From CBINFS01 sp966250015 (lineage in GTDB: Bacteria; Bacteroidota; Rhodothermia; Rhodothermales; DASSAV01), in assembly GCA_966250015.1 (NCBI GenBank), contig CBINFS010000013.1:1-64000 (forward strand): DNA of 64,000 bases, written 5' to 3'. The translations under genes were made by a program, and so were the position numbers. Within the stretch, counting starts at the first letter, position 1. The number at the start of each line of letters is the position of its first letter. This document shows positions 1 to 8,116 of the stretch, piece after piece. Under the pieces are notes generated by a model. That model saw only the letters and a list, made by a program, of their open reading frames with translations, was not told where the DNA came from and did no database searches.

Positions 1-533
1 CGAGCCCCCGGTGCCCCGCCACGTAGATCTTTTCGTCTGGATTCGTCAGATGCATACCATCTCTGAGTCAAAACTGGTCGTGAAAAATACGACCCCGTCA
101 AATACCCTGTTTTTCATTGCGGCGCATAGCATATCCGCTTTTAGAGTACGACACCACTCTGTCGTATCCATCTCTTATGTTGTTGACTGGTATTGAACTC
201 TGTAGAAAGCGCGAATGAATGTCGCCGGTGTGATTTTCTGAGTGATGTAAAATGGATAAAGGAAATCGCTGAAGATACGCCAATACCCGCAGGCTTCCCG
301 GCGTACCAGGTTGCGTCAAAAGTCAATCCGCATGCTGCCGATATATTGTCAGCCTCGAGTTCGCCGGTAGGATTATTTTCGCCTTCGTCGCCCAAATAGG
401 CGAATTATTGAAAAGGATTTGCTACACTCCGATCAAATCAGTTCTGTGGCTTATCTGTGCTGTTCTTTGCTTTTCGTAATCGAAGTACAGGATAACGATT
501 CTCACTGCCCATTCACCTCAATCGATCAACGTC
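1..533. other. leading region, no gene supported
   Basis: I see no convincing gene in this stretch. The short open frames have no recognisable domain, signal peptide or ribosome binding site. The first bases could be the tail of a gene that starts before the window, ending at a TAG at 24-26, but the piece is too short to judge. The last part before 534 is moderately AT-rich and probably holds the promoter of the outer-membrane protein gene that follows. Confidence 0.4.
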
Positions 534-1067
534 ATGAACAAATCTAGAGTCCTCCTTGCCTTTTTTGTGTCATTCTTTGCCCTTACGTCGGTGGCCTTTG
601 CGCAAACCGAGATCGAGCTGGGCCCGAGGGTTGGTTATGAGCTGGATACTTATGAATCATTTTTGATCGGTGCCGACGTTAGGATCGCTACACCGTCACT
701 TCCGGTAAGGATCAATCCAACACTTGATTACTTCTTTGTTGATGACGATTACAGTGGAGGTGCATCCGGCGTTGACGTAAGTGTGACGGTTTTTCAACTA
801 GGAGTAAATGCACTTTATGATCTTCCACTACCTGAATTGTCCTTCAGGCCTTATGTTGGGGCCGGTATTGCTTTAACACGTGCCACCGTCGAGCTTGATG
901 TGGCCGGGGTTGGGTCGGGCGAAAACAGTGACACTGAAGCGGGAATTAATCTGATTGGAGGACTCACTTTTCCTACCAATAACCTTAAGCCCTTCGTGCA
1001 GGTACAGGTTACTATTGGTGACCCAGACTTATTCTCACTCGTCGGAGGACTTCTCTTTAGCTTCTGA
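534..1067 (+). CDS. outer-membrane beta-barrel protein
   Basis: A 177-residue protein that starts with a clear signal peptide: a basic N-terminus, a hydrophobic core, and a cleavage site near VAFAQ at about residue 24. The mature part is made of alternating amphipathic strands (IELGPRVGYEL, FLIGADVRI, FRPYVGAGIAL, INLIGGLTF, KPFVQVQVTIGD) and ends in an aromatic residue, LLFSF, as expected for a BAM-inserted eight-stranded barrel of the OmpA/OmpX/opacity type. The exact family and function cannot be read from the sequence. It appears monocistronic, and the next gene lies on the opposite strand. ATG 534 fits the signal peptide exactly. Confidence 0.75.
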   Translation: MNKSRVLLAFFVSFFALTSVAFAQTEIELGPRVGYELDTYESFLIGADVRIATPSLPVRINPTLDYFFVDDDYSGGASGVDVSVTVFQLGVNALYDLPLPELSFRPYVGAGIALTRATVELDVAGVGSGENSDTEAGINLIGGLTFPTNNLKPFVQVQVTIGDPDLFSLVGGLLFSF

Positions 1068-1224
1068 CCCTCAGAGAGTCTGCTCGTAGGTGCGGAACCA
1101 GTGATGGACAGAAGATCGTATTGAGGATACCTGGGCAATATCAGCCTGATCTGGGGGGTGTGCTCTATCGACGCCGTTTTGGACTCGCCGACGTATTGCC
1201 AGCTTCGTCAGTGGATGAGTATGA

Positions 1225-2190
1225 TCACTCGATTTGTTCAGCCTGGTCCAATTCGGATTGAAGCAAGCCTCTCGTTGGGAATAGTAGTGCCTGTAAGGTT
1301 CGTGTCAAAATCAGGCTGCAAACGAGCCACGCCAGACCGAGGGTCAATCCGCCGGCCACGTCTGATACCCAATGTACGCGTAGGATCACGCGGCTGAGAC
1401 CGATCAAAAAGATGAGAAGCGTGAGCAGGATCGTGGAACCGATACGCACTACATCGTTCCCGGTTACGCGCCATACGAGGTAAATGACGAAGCCGTAGAG
1501 CGCCATTGCGGTAAAGGAGTGACCGCTGGGAAAGCTTTGACCCAGCGCATCTGCGAGCTGGTTGCCCGGCCGGTCTCGTGCGAAAACCGACTTCAATCCC
1601 CACAGGATTGCCGAACCCACTCCGATCGAAAGCGTCAACGCAACGGCCAGCCAATTTCGCCGACGAAATAGCAGAAAAACACCTAAGGCGATGCTGATGA
1701 TGGTTGCAGTCAACCCATCGCCAAAGTGTGTGATGAACCGCATGAATGCGATCAGCTGTCCGTTCATGGAACCGACGAGCCACTCGTATATCTGTTGATC
1801 GAAGGCGTAAAGGGTTTCCTGGTCGGTCCAGCTTTCGGTAATCATCAAGAAAAGAAGCAACGACACGGAACCGACAAGCACTGCCACGGTGAGTTCCAGT
1901 CCGTGCCATTGGCGGATAGTGAAACGGCGTCTGACGATCGTCCATACTCCCGGGATGTACTTGCTCAATAGTTCGTCGATGCGTCTGAGTGCGTGGTGCT
2001 GCAACAGGCGTCCGAAGTCGTCGCGCCGCCGTTTTATCACGAGATAGACGAAAGCCAATGCGCAAAGGACCAGGATCAACCCGCCAAAGGCCATCCAGAG
2101 GTACGTCCACCGGAATGATGCCGTCTGTTCCTGAATGAGCAACACCGAGAGGGGATATTCCGTGCAATAAATTTTAGATACAGAAGTCAT
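1225..2190 (-). CDS. PAP2-family membrane phosphatase
   Basis: A 321-residue polytopic membrane protein of the PAP2/phosphatidic acid phosphatase superfamily. All three catalytic motifs are visible: KX6RP at K200-R207-P208, PSGH at residues 221-224, and SRX5HX3D at S266-R267-H273-D277. The histidines form the phospho-enzyme relay. Hydrophobic segments at about 28-52, 97-116, 160-175, 181-198, 228-242 and 250-265 place the active site at the membrane face. Family members dephosphorylate phosphatidate, undecaprenyl pyrophosphate or related lipids; the substrate here cannot be told. An undecaprenyl-PP role would suit a genome with a large polysaccharide locus, but that is inference. The N-terminal extra membrane segment (28-52) and a cytosolic basic stretch are additions to the minimal domain. 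Confidence 0.85.
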   Translation of the reverse strand: MTSVSKIYCTEYPLSVLLIQEQTASFRWTYLWMAFGGLILVLCALAFVYLVIKRRRDDFGRLLQHHALRRIDELLSKYIPGVWTIVRRRFTIRQWHGLELTVAVLVGSVSLLLFLMITESWTDQETLYAFDQQIYEWLVGSMNGQLIAFMRFITHFGDGLTATIISIALGVFLLFRRRNWLAVALTLSIGVGSAILWGLKSVFARDRPGNQLADALGQSFPSGHSFTAMALYGFVIYLVWRVTGNDVVRIGSTILLTLLIFLIGLSRVILRVHWVSDVAGGLTLGLAWLVCSLILTRTLQALLFPTRGLLQSELDQAEQIE

Positions 2191-2449
2191 ATACGGTTTT
2201 GTCTTTCAATTTGCTGCCCGGTAATGTCACTGACCGGCTTACTGGACGATTTTCCACGTCACCTACTCGGTGGTAGGTCGACAAACGGCTCATCTAATTT
2301 TACGTGGGACATCGTGGTTTTAAGGTTTAGAGCCAAAGAGGACGATACCTACCACATCTCTGCGGAAGAAGGATGGAGTATATCAAGGGATAAAACTATC
2401 TCTTTGGGTGAGTGTGGTATTTGACCGGCTTAATAATCCATTGGTCATA

Positions 2450-2965
2450 ATGAAAGACGTCCGGGCCAAGGTTGCGGATTCGCGATGGAAGGAGCATCTG
2501 CGTACCTGGCGGTCTTCGCTGATATTGCTACCATTTTGCGTGTATTTTGCCCTAAGCCGGGGTGACTATACCCTGCTGGACGCGGCGGACCTCGTGATCC
2601 ATGAAGCAGGACACCTCATTTTCTCTCCATTCGGATCTTTCTTACGGATGGCGGGAGGAACCCTGATGCAGCTTCTCATTCCCTTTGTGATCGCGTGGTC
2701 GTTTTTTAGAAATGACTACCTACCGGGCACTCAAGCGGGGCTTCTGTGGTTCGGTCAGAGCCTGATCAATGTAAGTGTGTATGCAGCCGACGCGCACATC
2801 CAGGCGTTACCCCTTTTTGGACCTCCCGGCGCCCTCCACGATTGGCACTACTTGCTGAGTAAGGTTGGTTTACTCGAATACGACACGGCAATAGGATTGG
2901 GCTTTTACATCCTGGCGCTCCTCGTCTTTGTTGCCCTTCTACTCCTACCACTTCGTTGGTGGTAG
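2450..2965 (+). CDS. small HEAGH-containing membrane protein
   Basis: Reading from ATG 2450 gives 171 residues; an upstream GTG at 2408 would add 14. The protein carries HEAGH at residues 51-55, the HExxH zinc-binding signature of metallopeptidases, directly before a hydrophobic segment. Further membrane segments are at roughly 20-35, 68-85, 92-108 and 145-165. The arrangement recalls membrane-embedded M50-like peptidases, but the protein is shorter than site-2 proteases and I see no NPDG-type second motif; an acidic or His ligand could come from the YAADAH or HDWHY stretches. Function is unknown. It converges with the GH13 gene, with only six bases between the two stop codons. Confidence 0.65.
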   Translation: MKDVRAKVADSRWKEHLRTWRSSLILLPFCVYFALSRGDYTLLDAADLVIHEAGHLIFSPFGSFLRMAGGTLMQLLIPFVIAWSFFRNDYLPGTQAGLLWFGQSLINVSVYAADAHIQALPLFGPPGALHDWHYLLSKVGLLEYDTAIGLGFYILALLVFVALLLLPLRWW

Positions 2966-2971
2966 CACAAC

Positions 2972-4630
2972 TCACTTCAACTGCCGGCTGGTGCCGTAGT
3001 CGAGCCCACCGATACGGAGCCAGTGGTACCCGTACGGTTCCAGCACGATTTTGTAGGATCCCGATTTTCCCGGCTCGAGTCGTCGGTCGATAACCAGGTC
3101 GAAAAGCTGTTGACGACTCGGGGCATCAGGCTTGAATCGAACATCGTGAGGCCGCTCGTCGAAGTTGTGGATGGTAATGAGGGAGTCTCCCTTCCACGTA
3201 TACTGCATAACCAGGACGGTAGGACAGTTCGTCTGAAGTATTTTCCAGTCACCCCATCCGATTTCAGGGCATTCTTTGCGTAGCCGAATCATGCGGGCGG
3301 TCCAATTGAGAAGGGAAGACGGATCTCTTCGTTGAGATGCCACATTAACCTCCTGGTAGCCGTAAACGCCGCCATTTACCACCGGGTGAACGGTTTTCTC
3401 CGCGGTTGAGAAGCCGCCGTTTGGCGCATCTTCCCACTGCATCGGCGTTCGGACGGCATCCCTTTCTTTCAGCGACAGGTCATCTCCCATTCCGATCTCG
3501 TCACCGTAGCGGAGCACTGGCGTTCCCGGGAGTGAAAAGAGGAGGCTGTACGCGAGCTCGATGTGCCGTCGGTCGCCGAGCATCGGCGCAAGGCGGCGTC
3601 GGATGCCGCGGTCGTAAAGCTGCATTTCCGGCTCGGGCCCGAAGCGGGCGAACACCTGTGCACGCTGGTCTTCTGTTAGCCTGCCAAGATCGAGCTCGTC
3701 GTGATTCCGCAGGAATTGCGCCCACTGAGCGGTATCCGGAATGTTTTTCGTCGCACGAAGCGCGTCCATCAGGGGTTTGACGTCTCCAGAAGCCAGGGCA
3801 TAGAAGAGGTGCTGGTTGACGAAGAAGTTGAACATCATGTGGATGCCCGTCCCGCCATCTTTCCCAAAATACTGGCGGTTTTCCTTCGGCACTACGTTGG
3901 CCTCACCCAGGAGGATGGCGTCTCCCGCCCGCCACTGGAGAAAGCGTCGCATCTCGGCCAGGTATTCGAATTTCAATTCACCCTGGGATGTCCCCGGGGC
4001 GGTGGATTCAATTAAAAACGGAACGGCATCTACGCGGAAGCCGGCTACACCCTGCTGAAGCCAGTAACCCATTATTCGGCGTACCTCTCGCCGCACCTCC
4101 GGGTTATCCATGTTGAGGTCGGGCTGGAATTTGTAGAACCGATGATAGTAGTAAGCCCCGGCCTTTTCATCTTTTGTCCAGGTGGACTCCTGTACACCGG
4201 GGAAAACCATTCCCTGATTCCAGTTGGGCGGCCGTTTCTTCGACCAGATGTACCAGTCGTGGTATCGGGATTCGGGATCACTACGTGCTTCTTGAAACCA
4301 GGGATGTTGATCCGAGGTGTGGTTTACCACCAGGTCCATCAGGACGCGAATCCCTCTTTTTTTGGCCTGATGCATGAATTCGACGAAGTCGCCGCTCGAT
4401 CCGTAGCGTTGATCGACCCCGTAGAAGTCCTTGATGTCGTACTCATTGTCAAAGCTCGGTGAGGGATGGAATGGTGCGAGCCAGATTGCGTCTATACCTA
4501 GCGAATGGAGATAGTCCAACCTTCGGATGAGTCCGTCTAGGTCACCTATTCCGTCGCCGTTCGCATCCAGGAAGGTGTCTAGATCGAGGCTGTAAATGAC
4601 GCAGTTCTTGTACCAGAGATCTTCAATCAT
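2972..4630 (-). CDS. GH13 glucosidase/trehalose-synthase-like enzyme
   Basis: A 552-residue (beta/alpha)8 glycoside hydrolase of family 13. The opening WYKNCVIYSLDLDTFLDANG and the DGIGDLDGL stretch are typical of trehalose synthase (maltose alpha-D-glucosyltransferase) and oligo-1,6-glucosidase relatives. The catalytic residues are in place: nucleophile D201 in GFRVDAVP, acid/base E243 in LLGEANV, and D311 in NHDELD. The length matches trehalose synthase without a maltokinase fusion. No signal peptide is seen, so it is probably cytoplasmic. The likely reaction is maltose-trehalose interconversion or alpha-glucoside hydrolysis; the two cannot be separated by eye because the first motif deviates from canonical trehalose synthases. 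No other trehalose genes are adjacent. Confidence 0.85.
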   Translation of the reverse strand: MIEDLWYKNCVIYSLDLDTFLDANGDGIGDLDGLIRRLDYLHSLGIDAIWLAPFHPSPSFDNEYDIKDFYGVDQRYGSSGDFVEFMHQAKKRGIRVLMDLVVNHTSDQHPWFQEARSDPESRYHDWYIWSKKRPPNWNQGMVFPGVQESTWTKDEKAGAYYYHRFYKFQPDLNMDNPEVRREVRRIMGYWLQQGVAGFRVDAVPFLIESTAPGTSQGELKFEYLAEMRRFLQWRAGDAILLGEANVVPKENRQYFGKDGGTGIHMMFNFFVNQHLFYALASGDVKPLMDALRATKNIPDTAQWAQFLRNHDELDLGRLTEDQRAQVFARFGPEPEMQLYDRGIRRRLAPMLGDRRHIELAYSLLFSLPGTPVLRYGDEIGMGDDLSLKERDAVRTPMQWEDAPNGGFSTAEKTVHPVVNGGVYGYQEVNVASQRRDPSSLLNWTARMIRLRKECPEIGWGDWKILQTNCPTVLVMQYTWKGDSLITIHNFDERPHDVRFKPDAPSRQQLFDLVIDRRLEPGKSGSYKIVLEPYGYHWLRIGGLDYGTSRQLK

Positions 4631-4820
4631 CGACCGGCTCGTTAAATGGTGCAGTGACCCTTTTTACATGTTTGCATCGGACACATAAGGCGGATCGTTG
4701 AAGATACATTCTGAATACACATGGGCTTGAAACCATTTGATTACGTTGAAATGGTCTTAGAGCGGCTGCGTTTGGTCCGACCGGTCATAACATTCACTAT
4801 TACGAACTGAATCGACACTC

Positions 4821-5546
4821 ATGAGACTGCCACTTTCCGAGGAACATCCAGGGCTCTCGTGGTACCTGATCGATCAGCTAAGGACGGCAGAAGACCTCCT
4901 CGTTTTCGACAACATGTACGAGCTCTGCGAGGCATCCTTTCCTGAAGCGTCGGAGCGTCAATCCAAGGCAAGCTGGACCGAGGCGCTGAGCTCTAGAGAC
5001 ATAGGGTACAGTTTGAGTTTTATCGTAGCCAGGGACGGTTATGAGGTTGCCGGTGGAATAGCATTCGAGTACTATCCACTCAGCGCGTGTGGTCTCCTTA
5101 CCTTTGTCTTCGTCAGGGAACGGTACCGAAAGCAGAAACTCGGTAGGGCACTTGTCGAGCGTGCACACAAACAGTTAAGATCGGGTAAACCGTTACACTA
5201 TGTATTTGCAGAGGTTGAGGACCCGGAGCGGGTGGATAGAAGCCGTATCAAATCCGCCATCGATCCGAGGCTTCGGCTTCGTATTCTTGCGCGGCTTGGA
5301 GCGCGGGCTATCCCCATCCGGTACATCCAACCGGCACTTGAGCCCGGTCAGCAGCCTGCCGAACACCTCATGCTGCTCATTTTGGCGCCTCACGAAGCGA
5401 AGTCGATCGATCGGAGCCGGCTCACAACGTTTCTCCACGAGTTCTACGCTTCACTCGACGTAAGTGAACCGGATGAAGCGAAACTGCTCGTAGTCGCATT
5501 TGCCGGTTTGGAAGGAGAAAAAATCCCTGTGTTTCCGCTCGCTTAG
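4821..5546 (+). CDS. GNAT-like acetyltransferase domain protein
   Basis: A 241-residue soluble protein. The central part (about residues 45-135) resembles the GNAT fold: a strand ending in AGGIAFEYYPL, a further strand GLLTFVFVRE, then the acetyl-CoA pyrophosphate-binding turn YRKQKLGRALVERA, which fits the family pattern R/Q-x-x-G-x-A/G. The region after it (about 140-241) has no family I recognise. Acceptor substrate is unknown. It is flanked by a divergent GH13 gene and a downstream HupE-like gene in the same direction but about 215 bases away, so an operon is doubtful. Confidence 0.6.
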   Translation: MRLPLSEEHPGLSWYLIDQLRTAEDLLVFDNMYELCEASFPEASERQSKASWTEALSSRDIGYSLSFIVARDGYEVAGGIAFEYYPLSACGLLTFVFVRERYRKQKLGRALVERAHKQLRSGKPLHYVFAEVEDPERVDRSRIKSAIDPRLRLRILARLGARAIPIRYIQPALEPGQQPAEHLMLLILAPHEAKSIDRSRLTTFLHEFYASLDVSEPDEAKLLVVAFAGLEGEKIPVFPLA

Positions 5547-5760
5547 GCCGGCGTACAGGTTGACGCATCACTTGCTCAAGCTTTGCGCCTTCTGGCTGTT
5601 CGGAATGCGCCGTATTTAGTCATATTTAGGAGCTCCATGTCTCTAAATAAAGACTGGTATCTCTTCACTTTAGCTGCAGTGGGGAGGTAGCACAGTGGCT
5701 GACCCGCCGACGGATGGCTCCCTTCCGTGCGGATACAATGCACGACAGATCGATACCCCA

Positions 5761-6951
5761 ATGCGGTATTGTCTTATCCTCTGTTTTCTGCTGGTATCAG
5801 TCTCACCGGCGCTTTCAGCGCCACACGCGGTCGGCCAGAGCTATGCATTCGTGCGTGTCTATGACGACGCCATCGAGGTTCGCCTCGAGATCACGTCGGC
5901 CGATCTGAATCGGGCGCTCCAGATCGATCTGGGCGTTCCGTTAACCGTCGAAGACGTCGAGCGCCACCTCGATGCCATACGATCTTACGTCGAATCCCGG
6001 TTATGGACGGGCACTCCACAGGGAGACCTCCCTTTACGATATACAGGCTATGACATTCGTTCGCTCAATCTGGGTGACTACGTACTCCTTCACTATTACA
6101 CGGAAGAACTGGCTGAGATACCCGAGCAGATCGACATCGAGTACGCAGTGCTCTTCGATTTCGATACGAACCATCGGAACTTACTCGTCATCGAGCACAA
6201 CTGGAGTACGGCTACCTTCAACAATGAGAGCAACGTTTCGCTGATTTTTAGCCCGTCGAACCCGCGGCAGACGCTTCAGCTTGCAAAGCCATCCATCTGG
6301 CCGGGATTGCTTGGATTCATTCGTCTCGGGACCTGGCACATCTGGATTGGCCTGGATCACATCTTATTCCTGCTCGCGCTGGCGCTTCCGTCGGTCCTGT
6401 ATCGTGAGCGAAACCGGTGGATGCCTGTAGCCAGCTTTCGCCCTGCCTTTATAAACATCCTGGCCATCGTAACGAGTTTTACGGTAGCACACAGCATTAC
6501 CCTCAGCCTTGCCGCCCTCGAGCTCGTTCGGCTTCCTTCGAGGCTGGTTGAGTCGGTAATAGCTGCTTCCATCGTAATCGCGGCGCTACACAACCTGTAC
6601 CCACGGTTTGGTGGAAAGGAATGGATCATCGCGTTCGTGTTCGGACTCTTCCACGGATTTGGTTTCGCCTACGTACTAACCGACATCGGTCTCGAGCGGT
6701 CTTACCTGGTGCTTTCCCTTCTTGGATTCAATCTGGGCGTCGAAGCCGGGCAGATCGTGATCATCGCGGCGCTTTTCCCCATTCTTTTTCTGATACGGGA
6801 GAAGCCTATTTACACTGAGTACGTGCTCAAGTATTGTTCATTGCTTCTGATTTCGGTTGCAGGTTTCTGGTTCGCGGAACGTGCCCTTGCACTTCCCATG
6901 TCCCGGTATCCAGAGCGGCTCGTTCGTAAGGCTCTCGCATACCTCCGGTAG
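5761..6951 (+). CDS. HupE/UreJ-like membrane protein
   Basis: I place the start at ATG 5761 rather than an in-frame GTG at 5695, because 5761 begins a good signal peptide (MRYCLILCFLLVSVSPALSA). That gives 396 residues. The N-terminal half is an extracytoplasmic beta-rich domain; the C-terminal half (from about residue 190) has six or seven membrane segments with GLDHILFLLALALP, FTVAHSITLSLAAL and GLFHGFGFAYVL, the conserved His/Asp-rich helices of the HupE/UreJ family. Members are linked to nickel, cobalt or copper handling, often next to TonB receptors. An ornithine-cyclodeaminase-family gene follows 37 bases after the stop and could be co-transcribed. The metal is not determinable. Confidence 0.75.
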   Translation: MRYCLILCFLLVSVSPALSAPHAVGQSYAFVRVYDDAIEVRLEITSADLNRALQIDLGVPLTVEDVERHLDAIRSYVESRLWTGTPQGDLPLRYTGYDIRSLNLGDYVLLHYYTEELAEIPEQIDIEYAVLFDFDTNHRNLLVIEHNWSTATFNNESNVSLIFSPSNPRQTLQLAKPSIWPGLLGFIRLGTWHIWIGLDHILFLLALALPSVLYRERNRWMPVASFRPAFINILAIVTSFTVAHSITLSLAALELVRLPSRLVESVIAASIVIAALHNLYPRFGGKEWIIAFVFGLFHGFGFAYVLTDIGLERSYLVLSLLGFNLGVEAGQIVIIAALFPILFLIREKPIYTEYVLKYCSLLLISVAGFWFAERALALPMSRYPERLVRKALAYLR

Positions 6952-6988
6952 GTAACCCAAAGACAGATTGGACGACTGGCGGAAGCTC

Positions 6989-8116
6989 ATGGAGACACTC
7001 ATTCTCTCGGACGAAGACGTTCATCGGATTGCCCTCGGGGTAGGACTCGATCATTTGATGGATGAGCTGATCGATCGCCTTACGAAAGCTTTCGAAACAT
7101 TCAGTACAGAAACAACCGTCGTTCCCGCTCGCGACGGCTTCGTATACGATCACCCCGTTCCCGGATTACTGGAGTGGATGCCCTGCATGACATATGGGGA
7201 CCGGGCTACGGTGAAGCTAGTTGGTTACCATCCGGGCAATCCGAAAACACGAAGCCTTCCCACGATCCTGTCGACCATCGGGGCATACGATACGACGTCC
7301 GGCCACCTGATCTGCCTGATGGATGGTACCCTTTTGACCGCGCTCAGGACAGGGGCTGCTTCGGCGGTGGCGAGCAGCATTATGAGCGCTCCCGGCTCAC
7401 GGGTGCTCGGCTTGATTGGCGCCGGCGTTCAGGCCATTGCCCAGCTACACGCACTATCACGCACGTTCGATCTGGAGGAGGTTTTGATCTACGACGTCGA
7501 CGCGGATGTACAGGGCACGTTTACAGAGCGATCCTCCGTATTTGCTTCACACCTATCGATACGGCCCGCGACGGTGGGCGACCTGGTACGGAAGTCTGAC
7601 GTCATTTGTACGGCTACCTCGGTTGGTATTGGTGAGGGACCCGTTTTCTACGGCGTCGAGCCGAAGCCCTGGGTACACCTCAATGCAATCGGGTCGGACT
7701 TTCCGGGTAAGGTCGAGATCCCTTTAGACCTGTTGCAACGAGCCTTCGTTTGCCCCGATTTTCGCACCCAGGCAATAAGAGAAGGCGAGTGCCAGCAGCT
7801 TACGCCTAACCAGATCGGCCCGGATCTATTCGAGGTGGTTCAGAATCGCGATCGCTACCAGCACGTTCGCGACCAGATCACCGTGTTTGATTCGACGGGT
7901 TGGGCGCTCGAAGATCACGTGGCCATGAACCTGTTCATGGAGCTTGCAGCCGAGCTTCGCCTTGGCACCCGTGTGCAGATCGAAAGCATTCCGGTCGACG
8001 CAGTCAATCCGTACTACTTTGCAACGTCACGTCGCCACGAGACAGCTCAACGTCGACCGACCGAACCGGTCTTGTTCGAATCTCCTGATATTGCCTTCCG
8101 TCAAACAGGGACGTGA
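6989..8116 (+). CDS. ornithine cyclodeaminase/mu-crystallin family enzyme
   Basis: From ATG 6989 the protein has 375 residues (an upstream TTG at 6968 is possible). The N-terminal substrate domain contains TVKLVGYHPGN and the TALRTGAASAVAS stretch diagnostic of the ornithine cyclodeaminase family. A Rossmann NAD(P) site follows: LGLIGAGVQAIAQLHAL, with an acidic end of the second strand (IYDVD). The late motif GSDFPGKVEI is also typical. Relatives convert ornithine to proline, reduce imines (ketimine reductase, alanine dehydrogenase) or make N-carboxyethyl-diaminopropionate (SbnB). Lying about 1.9 kb before a prolyl-type NRPS starter trio, it could supply proline, but that is a guess. The C-terminus extends some 25-30 residues past the usual end and overlaps the convergent membrane-protein gene by 113 bases. 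Confidence 0.85.
   Translation: METLILSDEDVHRIALGVGLDHLMDELIDRLTKAFETFSTETTVVPARDGFVYDHPVPGLLEWMPCMTYGDRATVKLVGYHPGNPKTRSLPTILSTIGAYDTTSGHLICLMDGTLLTALRTGAASAVASSIMSAPGSRVLGLIGAGVQAIAQLHALSRTFDLEEVLIYDVDADVQGTFTERSSVFASHLSIRPATVGDLVRKSDVICTATSVGIGEGPVFYGVEPKPWVHLNAIGSDFPGKVEIPLDLLQRAFVCPDFRTQAIREGECQQLTPNQIGPDLFEVVQNRDRYQHVRDQITVFDSTGWALEDHVAMNLFMELAAELRLGTRVQIESIPVDAVNPYYFATSRRHETAQRRPTEPVLFESPDIAFRQTGT

Noticed and set aside
1238..2167. 309-codon minus-strand frame overlapping the PAP2 gene
   Set aside because: Arg/His-rich translation without domains; the other frame has all PAP2 motifs.
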